Assembly: GCA_030615605.1 (NCBI GenBank) | Contig: JAUWYY010000006.1 | Span: 75,847-139,846, forward strand | From: a bacterium | GTDB taxonomy: Bacteria > Armatimonadota > Zipacnadia > Zipacnadales > Zipacnadaceae | Length of the DNA: 64,000 bases | Direction of reading: 5' to 3' | Part shown: positions 35,856 to 43,124 of the stretch, piece after piece | Numbering within the stretch: the stretch's first letter is position 1 | How the letters are laid out: each line of letters opens with the position of its first letter | Position numbers and translations under genes: made by a program | The notes under the pieces: generated by a model | Database searches by the model: none | Seen by the model: the letters and a program-made list of their open reading frames with translations, nothing else | Told to the model about the DNA's origin: nothing

Positions 35856-36892
35856 CAGTCGCTCAGCAGACTTCCCAGGTCAACAAACTCTTCTGGTTCA
35901 GTGTCGTCTGCTGGGGGAGATTTTGCCCTTGGTCGAATGCCGCTGGTAGCGGCCAGGACGGTAGCCGCCTGCGCTGCCAGCATTGCGACCAAATCCTGAT
36001 CCTCGGCACTGAAAGGCTGGGTGCGTTCGTCAAATAGGGCGATGAGACCGATTGTCTTGTCGGCTACTTGCAAGGGTTGTGTGAGCACTCGGCGCATTCC
36101 CTGGTATACCAGAAGATCGTCGGCCAGTTGCGGGTCGCTGAGCAGATCGTTGATAACCTGACGCTGCCCGGATGCCGCCGCTTGGCCTAATACGCCTGAG
36201 CCCAGGGGGATGCTGTGCTTATGTAGCTCGTGGCTAGCCTCTCCGATACAACCGATTGGGGATAGTTCATCGAGGCTGGGATCTTTGCGGAAGATTACGC
36301 CCGCCCCAGCTCCCGTCAGGTCGGCTGCTGTCGTCAGGAGGTGGTGCATAATGGCCTGGGGACTGCGGACCTCGGACAGGCGGGAGCCTAGCTGCATCAG
36401 TGTCTCGAGCCGCCCTTGTAGCTCGCCGACACGTTCTTGAAGCGTAGCTTGGTCCTGGCGCATCCGGCGGTTGGTCTCGTCTAACTCGGCAATGATACGC
36501 TGACTGCTGCTTAACAGATCTCGGCCGGCCAGGCCCCGTTGGAGTGTGTCTAGGAGCTGCTGGGGATCAGCGGGCTTGCGCAGGTAGTCGAAGGCGCCGT
36601 AGCGCACTGCTTCTATAGCTGACTCGAGCGATGCGTAGCCGGTGAGGATGACGACCACGGGGGGATGATCCATCCGCCGTGCGGCCGCGACCACCTCCAT
36701 GCCGCCAATCCCTGGCAGTACCAGATCAACTACGGCGACATCGAACCGGCCCCTGTCGAGCTCTGCCAACGCCTCTTCGCCAGTGGCTGCCGTAGCCACC
36801 TCGTAGCCTTCCTCCGTCAAAGTCTTCTTGTAGAGGGCCGTGACTGAAGGGTCGTCGTCAACTACCAGTGCTCTTGGACAGCTATCATTCAT
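35855..36892 (-). CDS. Response regulator with REC and GAF domains
   Basis: About 345 residues. The receiver domain (about 6-122) is complete: acidic pair VVDDDPS, phosphoacceptor aspartate in VVDLVLPG (about 54), threonine in ILTGYAS and lysine in LRKPAD. A coiled-coil linker (about 125-168) leads to a GAF domain (about 170-310; GSGVLGQAAASGQRQVINDL, TQPLQVADKTIGLIALFDE). There is no DNA-binding or enzymatic output, so it probably works through protein contact. No histidine kinase is adjacent. The ATG at 36892 is chosen because CGGGGAT provides a spaced ribosome site; an ATG at 36901 is the alternative. The methyltransferase gene overlaps its stop by 1 base and may be its effector. Confidence 0.85.
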   Translation of the reverse strand: MNDSCPRALVVDDDPSVTALYKKTLTEEGYEVATAATGEEALAELDRGRFDVAVVDLVLPGIGGMEVVAAARRMDHPPVVVILTGYASLESAIEAVRYGAFDYLRKPADPQQLLDTLQRGLAGRDLLSSSQRIIAELDETNRRMRQDQATLQERVGELQGRLETLMQLGSRLSEVRSPQAIMHHLLTTAADLTGAGAGVIFRKDPSLDELSPIGCIGEASHELHKHSIPLGSGVLGQAAASGQRQVINDLLSDPQLADDLLVYQGMRRVLTQPLQVADKTIGLIALFDERTQPFSAEDQDLVAMLAAQAATVLAATSGIRPRAKSPPADDTEPEEFVDLGSLLSD

Positions 36893-36967
36893 GGGCCGCA
36901 TCCCCGCACAGGTCAGTTAGGCTGGCCACTGGCTGGGTTTTCACGTCACTGCTATAATGAGACTACT

Positions 36968-37261
36968 TCAGGTGTACGCGGTGGGCTCGATCACAAAATC
37001 CACGAAATTGTCTTCTGCGGGCTGCCACCGAGTGGAGACATATTGGACCCATGCCATGGATGGGCCTGGCTGCAGCTTGCTAACAAGGCGCTGCAGATCC
37101 TGCTTGTCGCCTTCGGCAACTATCTCTACGGCTCCATCTGTGCGGTTCCGCACCCATCCGACCAGTCCCAGTTGCTTAGCATTTCGGATAACGAAGTACC
37201 TGAATCCTACTCCCTGTACTCGCCCTGTTATCACAGTGCACATTCTGCTGGCTTCGTGCAT
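36968..37261 (-). CDS. acyP: Acylphosphatase
   Basis: About 97 residues, the normal length. Acylphosphatases hydrolyse carboxyl-phosphate bonds such as those of acetyl phosphate or 1,3-bisphosphoglycerate. The signature GRVQGVGFRYFV carries the catalytic arginine, and the second motif GWVRNRTDGAVEIVAEG carries the catalytic asparagine. The frame extends upstream to 37345, but the first 28 codons there have no family resemblance and the ATG at 37261 follows GGGAG. Lies between the REC-GAF gene and a membrane-protein gene on the same strand. Confidence 0.92.
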   Translation of the reverse strand: MHEASRMCTVITGRVQGVGFRYFVIRNAKQLGLVGWVRNRTDGAVEIVAEGDKQDLQRLVSKLQPGPSMAWVQYVSTRWQPAEDNFVDFVIEPTAYT

Positions 37262-37317
37262 AGATGACACTCCCAAGCGGGCTGCTGGGCTCGGCTGCGG
37301 GGAGAGTAGTCGGAAAG

Positions 37318-38436
37318 TTATAGTTTCTTCACCAGTATGATCCATTCGGTGAACTTAAGCACCCACGACAGTACAAGTAGCCCCAGGATTATCAGGAAGA
37401 ACACTTGCACCGTTGGGGTATTGAGCTGCTCGAACCAGTATTGGGGGTCAACTTCCGAGCCGTATGTAAACTGGCTGGCCACAGTGGCCATACCCGTTAT
37501 GGTTAAATCATAGAGCTTAAGGAGCGGTTGGTAGAATACGAAGAATGCTACTATGGTGGCTATCACCAGAATTGGGTTTACGAAGCGGAACTTGGCTCGC
37601 TGATGCTCTAGATAGATGGCGCACTGGGCACAGGAAATGGTCCGTTCCTGCTGCACTGGGGTGTCGGCTCGAAGATCTGAGCGGATATATTCTTGTTGGC
37701 GGCGGCGCTGTTGGCTATCAGTGGATGCTCCCACGCCCCCGGTGCGAATGAGCTGCTCCACCAGGCCGGGATCGCAATTGCAGCCCCGTCCGAACCGCCA
37801 GCAGGACTTGTGCGCATTGAAAGCCGGGCACATCTCTCGTATGACCTGGTGGCAGAATGGCATATCCCAACAGGGTGTCCAGAGTTGGATGGTCTTAATT
37901 CTAGCTTTCTCACCTGGCTTCGCTTTTTCTCCTGCCTGCGACTGAGCTTCCTTGAGTCTAAGCCCGCCGTGGGCAACTTGGTGATATATCTCATACAGGA
38001 TACGAAGACCAACCACGGCAACTATGATCGTTCCCGTCAAAGTCCCCCACGTCATCAGTGACTGAGCTGCCGGGCTGGTGGCTGATTGTATGTTGCCCGA
38101 AATGAGAAAGGGAATGCCCAGCAAGTAGCCCAGGCCAACAATCCCAGCTAGAACAGCCCACGCTATTTCCTCAAAGGTGATCAAGACAAGACAGACCGTT
38201 GCCAGGCCAGCACTGACCGCCAGCACCTGCCCAACCAGTTGGAGATTAGCAACGATGCGGGGTGGGGTGGTGGCGGCTAACTGCCCGCTGAAGATCCCGT
38301 AGAGGATATAACTGGTGGCAAGCACCATTGCCAGCAGGCTCCACCTCAGGATCGTCTCGGCATACTTCGTGAGGTCAGTCCAGCTCTCTTCTGTGGAGCG
38401 CAGCCGAGTTGGTTGCCTTTCGCGTGAACGACTCAT
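37318..38436 (-). CDS. Cysteine-rich polytopic membrane protein, unknown
   Basis: A 372-residue protein that I cannot assign. About four hydrophobic helices occupy residues 25-150, then a soluble loop of about 130 residues, then two helices (about 285-310 and 345-365). The loop holds a dense cysteine cluster at about 188-222 (PCWDMPFC, EMCPAFNAHKSCWRFGRGCNCD) and a CAQC pair near 267. Nine or so cysteines with this spacing suggest a metal or iron-sulfur site on one face of the membrane. It lies downstream of pilT on the same strand with a 130-base gap and upstream of acyP. No homologous enzyme recognised. Confidence 0.72.
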   Translation of the reverse strand: MSRSRERQPTRLRSTEESWTDLTKYAETILRWSLLAMVLATSYILYGIFSGQLAATTPPRIVANLQLVGQVLAVSAGLATVCLVLITFEEIAWAVLAGIVGLGYLLGIPFLISGNIQSATSPAAQSLMTWGTLTGTIIVAVVGLRILYEIYHQVAHGGLRLKEAQSQAGEKAKPGEKARIKTIQLWTPCWDMPFCHQVIREMCPAFNAHKSCWRFGRGCNCDPGLVEQLIRTGGVGASTDSQQRRRQQEYIRSDLRADTPVQQERTISCAQCAIYLEHQRAKFRFVNPILVIATIVAFFVFYQPLLKLYDLTITGMATVASQFTYGSEVDPQYWFEQLNTPTVQVFFLIILGLLVLSWVLKFTEWIILVKKL

Positions 38437-38566
38437 GGGTATCCGTCTCCTATCCCTCGTCTACTCCATTCGCTGGTCAGTTCTCTCACTTCCCGAAGAG
38501 CGCTCTCAGTGGCAACGGTGCAGAGCAAGTGGGTCACATAAATGACGAGTCGGGTGCCACATGTAG

Positions 38567-39775
38567 TTATTGGTCCTGGCTATCGCTCTGCTCTTGCGAT
38601 TGAGCCGAGGGGGGCGATTGTTGCCCTAAGTTGCTGGATCGTCGTTGTTTGCCTGCGCTGACTCGCTTTTTCTTTTGCTCCGCGACGCGTTGGGCGTCTT
38701 CCCGTTCTTTGTCCAAGCGGCGGAGCATCTGGCGCATCTCGGTGGCATTACCTGCGTAGAATTGGGTAGTCTCGGCGGAAATAACCCCCTGCTCGTAGAA
38801 ATGAAGGAGTGATTGGTTCATTGTCTGCATGCCCCAGTGACTGCCCTCGAAGATGGCATCCTCAATGTCAGAGACCGCGCCGTCTTCAATATACTGCTGA
38901 ATGGTGGGTGTTACCATCATTATCTCGATGGCTGCGGTTCGTCCGGCGACGTCCTCGCGGGGGACTAGCTCCTGGGCGAGTGTCGCTACCATAGAATCAC
39001 TCAGGCGCATGCAGACCTGTTTGCGCAGATCGGGAGGGAACATATGGATAATGCGCTCTATAGTCTCGGCTGCTGACTTGGTATGAACCGTTGAAAAGAC
39101 CAGGTGGCCAGTTTCCGCGGCCTGCATAGCGACATTGAAGGTCTCCACGTCACGCATCTCGCCGATCAGGATAATGTCCGGACTTTGACGCATAACGTAC
39201 TTCAGGGCGTCCTGGAAGCTGTCTGTATCAATCCCCACGGCCCGCTGCGTGAAGATGCAGTGGTTGTCGGTGTAAACATACTCAATTGGGTCCTCGATGG
39301 TGACGACGTGAGCGCGCCGATTGCTGTTGATGTGCTGTAACATAGTTGCCAGGGTTGTTGACTTTCCGCAGCCGGTCGGACCAGTGACCAACACCAGGCC
39401 CTGGGGGCGCATGGCGATTTCTTTGAGTATCTGGGGCAAATCCAGACTGTCGATGGAGGGTACCTGGATTGGGATGATGCGCATAGCCAGCCCGATGTCG
39501 TTCTGCTCCTGGAATATGTTGATACGCAGTCGCGCGACGCCTTCGACAGTCAGACCGATATCTTTTTCGTGATATTCCTGGAACTTAGCCCAGTCTTGCT
39601 CGTTCATTAGCGATTGGGCCAGTTGACTGGTATCTTCCGGCGAGAGTTCTGGGGTGTCCGGCACTGGCTCGATCACGCCCTTGACCCGACGGTAGGGCAC
39701 AGTACCCGCCTTGAAGAATACGTCAGATGCGTTCACTTCAGATCCCTGACGAATAATATCCTGCCAATTAATCAA
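38567..39775 (-). CDS. pilT: Twitching motility ATPase, PilT family
   Basis: About 402 residues. PilT is the hexameric ATPase that retracts type IV pili. Walker A is GPTGCGKSTTLA (about 120-131), the Asp box and Walker B are in DPIEYVY and DIILIGEMRD (about 185-194), and the His box in GHLVFSTVHTKSA. The N-terminal PAS-like domain begins LINWQDIIRQGSEVNASDVFF. A TTG at 39775 preceded by AGGAGGT is taken as start; the frame otherwise opens at 39835 without a ribosome site. The C-terminus is a Gln/Ser-rich tail of about 40 residues. No pilB, pilC or pilin genes are adjacent, so the assembly partner is elsewhere; the Tad cluster has its own ATPase and does not need PilT. Confidence 0.93.
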   Translation of the reverse strand: MINWQDIIRQGSEVNASDVFFKAGTVPYRRVKGVIEPVPDTPELSPEDTSQLAQSLMNEQDWAKFQEYHEKDIGLTVEGVARLRINIFQEQNDIGLAMRIIPIQVPSIDSLDLPQILKEIAMRPQGLVLVTGPTGCGKSTTLATMLQHINSNRRAHVVTIEDPIEYVYTDNHCIFTQRAVGIDTDSFQDALKYVMRQSPDIILIGEMRDVETFNVAMQAAETGHLVFSTVHTKSAAETIERIIHMFPPDLRKQVCMRLSDSMVATLAQELVPREDVAGRTAAIEIMMVTPTIQQYIEDGAVSDIEDAIFEGSHWGMQTMNQSLLHFYEQGVISAETTQFYAGNATEMRQMLRRLDKEREDAQRVAEQKKKRVSAGKQRRSSNLGQQSPPSAQSQEQSDSQDQ

Positions 39776-39861
39776 GGCAATACCTCCTGCTGTTTTGTTA
39801 CTGGTTAAGTTGGCTGTATGGAACTGAATGCACAAGTCATCAGTTTGATGTACATCTTAAC

Positions 39862-39899
39862 AAAAATGGCGCAACGAGGCAACCCTCGCTACGCCATTT
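39862..39899 (-). terminator. Rho-independent terminator of tRNA-Ala
   Basis: On the minus strand AAATGGCG ... CGCCATTT (39892-39899 with 39864-39871) forms an outer 8-bp stem, continued by an inner CGAGG/CCTCG stem with a small internal loop and a GTTG tip. The transcript ends in a run of five U then GUU. It begins 15 bases after the tRNA 3' end and separates it from pilT. Confidence 0.8.
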
Positions 39900-39913
39900 G
39901 CACTAAGACCACT

Positions 39914-39988
39914 TGGTGGAGCAGGCGGGAATCGAACCCGCGACCTCCTCCATGCCAAGGAGGCACTCTCCCCCTGAGCTACTGCCCC
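39914..39988 (-). tRNA. tRNA-Ala (anticodon GGC), CCA encoded
   Basis: The minus strand reads GGGGCAG at the 5' end and pairs with CTGCTCC at the 3' end (one G-U). D arm GCTC/GAGT, anticodon stem CCTCC/GGAGG with loop TTGGCAT giving anticodon GGC, and T arm GCGGG-TTCGATT-CCCGC are all present. The discriminator is A and the CCA tail is encoded. It is flanked by its own promoter and terminator. Confidence 0.97.
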
Positions 39989-40001
39989 AACCATGATAGG
40001 G

Positions 40002-40030
40002 AGTATAACAAAAAGGCGCTGCGCCGTCAA
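40002..40030 (-). promoter_or_regulatory. Sigma-70 promoter of tRNA-Ala
   Basis: On the minus strand TTGACG (40025-40030), a 17-base spacer and TATACT (40002-40007). The expected start of transcription is a few bases before the tRNA 5' end at 39988. The spacer is perfect and both hexamers are near consensus. Confidence 0.8.
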
Positions 40031-40094
40031 GAGGTCATCTCGGGCGGTGCTCCGCGGTTGCAACTGTCGGTTTTTTGTGGTAAACTTACTAGTG

Positions 40095-40727
40095 ATGAAG
40101 TTTGAAGATTTGGTGAGTTATCCTGGCCAGTCAGTGGCAATAATTGGTGGTAGCTTTGACCCAATTCATTATGCCCACTTGCGGTTGGGCGAGCGCGTTC
40201 GTGAGCAATACGCTGTGGGGTTGGTGATATATATACCCAATCGCCTCTCGCCATTGAAGAGCCAAGCGAACGTCTCGGCTGCGCAAGATAGATATGCCAT
40301 GGCGGAGCTTGCTGTGGCTGACAACCTCCACTTTGTGGTCTGTGATTGTGAGTTGCATCGTTCCGGCGCCTCCTATTCCATAGACACTATTCGTGCGCTT
40401 CGGCAAGGGTTGTCACCAGAGGTAGAGATTTTATTCGTTATGGGAGCCGACGCAGTTCTGGAACTGCCCGAGTGGCGCGAGCCTGATGCCATTCTGGGCG
40501 AGTCACAGGTAATAGCCGCGCGGCGGCCTGGCTTCGATCTGCAGAGAATGAGCGCAGTTTTGGGACCGCAACGGGCCAGCAGTATAGAACTGTTGGATAT
40601 GCCGATGATGGATATCTCGTCCACCGACATCCGCCAGCGCGTCAGTCAGGGCAGGAGCATCAGGTACCTCACCCCTCCTGTGGTCATTGATTACATCATG
40701 CGGCATAACTTGTATCAAGCTGTGTAG
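40095..40727 (+). CDS. nadD: Nicotinate-nucleotide adenylyltransferase
   Basis: A 210-residue nucleotidyltransferase that adenylates nicotinate mononucleotide in NAD synthesis. The ATP-binding motif GGSFDPIHYAHLRLG (about 18-32) contains the HxxH-like pattern, and the C-terminal ISSTDIRQRV (about 174-183) is the ISSTxIR motif. FVMGADAVLELPEWRE is the family's middle motif. The frame opens earlier at 39993 but the ATG at 40095 fits the family; a GTG directly upstream (40092) is possible. First gene of a long housekeeping run, typically nadD-rsfS. Confidence 0.95.
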   Translation: MKFEDLVSYPGQSVAIIGGSFDPIHYAHLRLGERVREQYAVGLVIYIPNRLSPLKSQANVSAAQDRYAMAELAVADNLHFVVCDCELHRSGASYSIDTIRALRQGLSPEVEILFVMGADAVLELPEWREPDAILGESQVIAARRPGFDLQRMSAVLGPQRASSIELLDMPMMDISSTDIRQRVSQGRSIRYLTPPVVIDYIMRHNLYQAV

Positions 40728-40751
40728 TAAGGCCGGCCAGGGATATTGGGT

Positions 40752-41981
40752 ATGAAGCAATATAGAAAACTGTGGGACGTAGCGCTGTATATGGTAGCCG
40801 CCGTGGTGGTTGTTATGGGTGCACTCGGCGCAGTGAGCGCTTTGATGAATCCTTCCAGTCCGCCGGGCGACAGCACAGGCCAGCCCCGGGTTGGGATTGT
40901 CCAACGGCTCAGAGAGCCGTTCCCGGGCCGGACGCAGCTCAACGTGCTTCTGCTGGGCTGTGACGATGTGGAAGAGGTCCGTCGTTCGGACACGATAATG
41001 GTGCTGTTTCTCAATCCCCGGCTCAAGCGCGCTGCCCTGCTGTCAATTCCCCGTGATTCACGAGTGCAGATACCCGGCCATGGCCTGGACAGGATTAACC
41101 ACGCTTATGCCTTCGGTGAGGCGGAACTTGCCCAACAGACAGTTGAGCAGTTTCTGGGCATCACTGTTGACTATTATGCCCAGATTGGCTTTGACACTTT
41201 CGTGGAGGTGGTAGATGAGCTGGGCGGAGTGGATGTGGATGTCGGGAAGAGAATGAAGAAGCGCACTTATTACGAGAACATCGATCTGCACAAGGGTTAT
41301 CAGCACCTTGACGGTAGGGAAGCTCTCCAATTCGTCCGCTACCGCAATGACGGCGACGTGCAGCGCGGCAAGCGGCAGCAACAACTGCTACGTGCTCTGG
41401 TTGATCAGAAGCTCAATATTATGAACTCCCACCGCTTGCTGGCGGCGGGCAGCAAAATCATTGAGCAATTGAATACTGATATTGACTGGTATGCCGCGTA
41501 CGATTTCTTGCGGGTGTTGCGGCAGATAGCGGCCTCTGACATTATGATTGGTACTGTACCCATCGGGGACACATCTATCAATGGAGTATATTACGGGGAG
41601 GTGCGCGAGCACGATCTGCGGCAGTTACTGGGTGAGATCAACGACCACCTCAGCGGGGCGCAGAGGCTGGCCGGTACTCTCGAGGTGTGCAACGGTAGCG
41701 GGGCGATCGGTGTTGCCGCCGTGGCTGCTGAGAGGTTAGCTGAATGCGGATTCGAGATCGCCGATGTCGGGAATGCTGATAGCTTTGAATATCACAGGAC
41801 TGTCATAAATCACCGCGCGGGAGACGGCGAGGTAGCGAGGAGAGTCAGGGAAGTGCTGGCAGTGCCTGATGCCCAGCTCATCGAGCAGCACAACTGGGAT
41901 GATGAGGCCGAGACTGGAGTTGTTGTGGTGCTGGGTAGTGACTTCGATGCTGACCGCCTGACGGCCCGACGAGCGTATTGA
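40752..41981 (+). CDS. LytR-CpsA-Psr (LCP) family cell-wall ligase
   Basis: About 409 residues: a short cytoplasmic tail, one membrane helix (about 13-32), an extracellular LCP domain (about 60-215) and a C-terminal LytR_C domain (about 300-400). LCP motifs are NVLLLGCDDVEEVRRSDTIMVL, with the conserved aspartates, SIPRDSRVQIPGHG and FVRYRNDGDVQRGKRQQQLL, whose arginines bind the polyprenyl-pyrophosphate substrate. These enzymes attach glycopolymers to peptidoglycan or other envelope acceptors. Sits between nadD and rsfS, a common arrangement. The ATG at 40752 follows AGGGAT; a TTG two codons upstream is an alternative. Confidence 0.92.
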   Translation: MKQYRKLWDVALYMVAAVVVVMGALGAVSALMNPSSPPGDSTGQPRVGIVQRLREPFPGRTQLNVLLLGCDDVEEVRRSDTIMVLFLNPRLKRAALLSIPRDSRVQIPGHGLDRINHAYAFGEAELAQQTVEQFLGITVDYYAQIGFDTFVEVVDELGGVDVDVGKRMKKRTYYENIDLHKGYQHLDGREALQFVRYRNDGDVQRGKRQQQLLRALVDQKLNIMNSHRLLAAGSKIIEQLNTDIDWYAAYDFLRVLRQIAASDIMIGTVPIGDTSINGVYYGEVREHDLRQLLGEINDHLSGAQRLAGTLEVCNGSGAIGVAAVAAERLAECGFEIADVGNADSFEYHRTVINHRAGDGEVARRVREVLAVPDAQLIEQHNWDDEAETGVVVVLGSDFDADRLTARRAY

Positions 41982-42018
41982 CATATAGTCACTGGGGAAG
42001 AGAACAGACCTGAAGTGA

Positions 42019-42417
42019 ATGCTGAGAAGAGAGGAGTCAGCGCTTTTGGAAGAGAGTTCACAATACCACGCCTTAACTGCTGCTGAAGGCGCCGATGAGG
42101 CCAGGGCTTTGGATATACTTGTTCTGGATATGCGAGCGTTAACTGCTGTTTGCGATTACTTTGTCATCTGTCACGGCCGTTCGCCAATTCATACTCGTTC
42201 GGTGGCCAACGAGATTGAAGAAGCTATGCAGCAGCGGCAGTTCGCGCGGCATCACCGCGAGGGCCGCGCGCAGGCTACCTGGATAGTGTTGGACTACATT
42301 GACGTTGTCGTGCATATCTTCACCGAAGAGACTCGCAACTTTTATGCGCTGGAGCGATTGTGGGGTGATGCGCCCCGTATCCAGGCAAGCCTAGGGGTTC
42401 CTGGCGACTTAGAATAG
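42019..42417 (+). CDS. rsfS: Ribosomal silencing factor RsfS
   Basis: A 132-residue RsfS/Iojap protein. It binds L14 on the large subunit and blocks subunit joining when nutrients are scarce. Family motifs are DILVLDMRALTAVCDYFVIC, HREGRAQATWIVLDYIDVVVHIF and FYALERLWGDAPRI. The N-terminus is about 20 residues longer than in E. coli. Its position after nadD and the LCP gene is the usual context. Confidence 0.95.
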   Translation: MLRREESALLEESSQYHALTAAEGADEARALDILVLDMRALTAVCDYFVICHGRSPIHTRSVANEIEEAMQQRQFARHHREGRAQATWIVLDYIDVVVHIFTEETRNFYALERLWGDAPRIQASLGVPGDLE

Positions 42418-42446
42418 CGCCATCCCTGCCAGGCACAAGTGAGCTT

Positions 42447-43118
42447 ATGAACAGCGATAATCCCCAACAGATGGACGGAATGGAACTGGAACAACTCTAT
42501 GAGAAGCTGCACACAGCTTTGCACTACCAGCGGGTGGAGGAGGCCGAAAAGGCGGCTCGCGAGCTGCTGGAGGTAGCTCCCTGGAGCACGACCAGTTGGG
42601 AGCTGTGGGGCGATGTGCTATTGGCGCAGAGCAAGCTGGAGGAGGCTGCCGACGCTTTCAAAAAGGCGGTCGAGCTGGAACCAGCTAATGCCGATGCTGA
42701 ACGTAAGTACGCTAGCGTTCAACTCGATCTGCAGCAAGCCAAATGGGAGCGTCAGGCTCTGGAAAGCGGGGATCTGTCCCAGTTTCGTGGTGCGGCCAAT
42801 AAGGAATCGGGCACTGCGGCAGCTCGCTCGGCGCTGTTCCCCGGCCTGGGCCAGGTCTACAATGGTGAATACGAAAAAGGTCTGGTCATGTTCTTTGTTG
42901 GGCTGGCGCTGCTTACTGGTGCCGTCCGGCTGGTAGTGACCTGGCTCGCGCCCAGCCAGTCTCTTAGCGGACTGGGGGCGGTTTTGGGGTACATTGGCTT
43001 GTTTGGCGGCATCGCGCTGTATATTTTTGGTGTGTACGACGCTTACCGGGGCAGTCAGAAAGAGCAAGAGCGCCCGTTGGTTCCTCCGCCGACTGAGTTC
43101 CAGGATAGAGAGGAATGA
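42447..43118 (+). CDS. TPR membrane protein
   Basis: A 223-residue protein with two TPR-like helical repeats at about 18-85 (the second reads WELWGDVLLAQSKLEEAADAFKKAVELEPANADAE), a linker, and two to three C-terminal hydrophobic helices (about 138-200). AARSALFPGLGQVYNGEYEKGLVMF resembles the start of small TM2/DUF5683-like domains. Function unknown. It sits between rsfS and recG with tight spacing, so it is probably cotranscribed. Confidence 0.75.
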   Translation: MNSDNPQQMDGMELEQLYEKLHTALHYQRVEEAEKAARELLEVAPWSTTSWELWGDVLLAQSKLEEAADAFKKAVELEPANADAERKYASVQLDLQQAKWERQALESGDLSQFRGAANKESGTAAARSALFPGLGQVYNGEYEKGLVMFFVGLALLTGAVRLVVTWLAPSQSLSGLGAVLGYIGLFGGIALYIFGVYDAYRGSQKEQERPLVPPPTEFQDREE

Positions 43119-43124
43119 TTTGGG

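Noticed and set aside
36953-36958. TATAAT between the REC-GAF and acyP genes
   Set aside because: Only minus-strand genes flank it, and no plus-strand gene follows; no -35 box.
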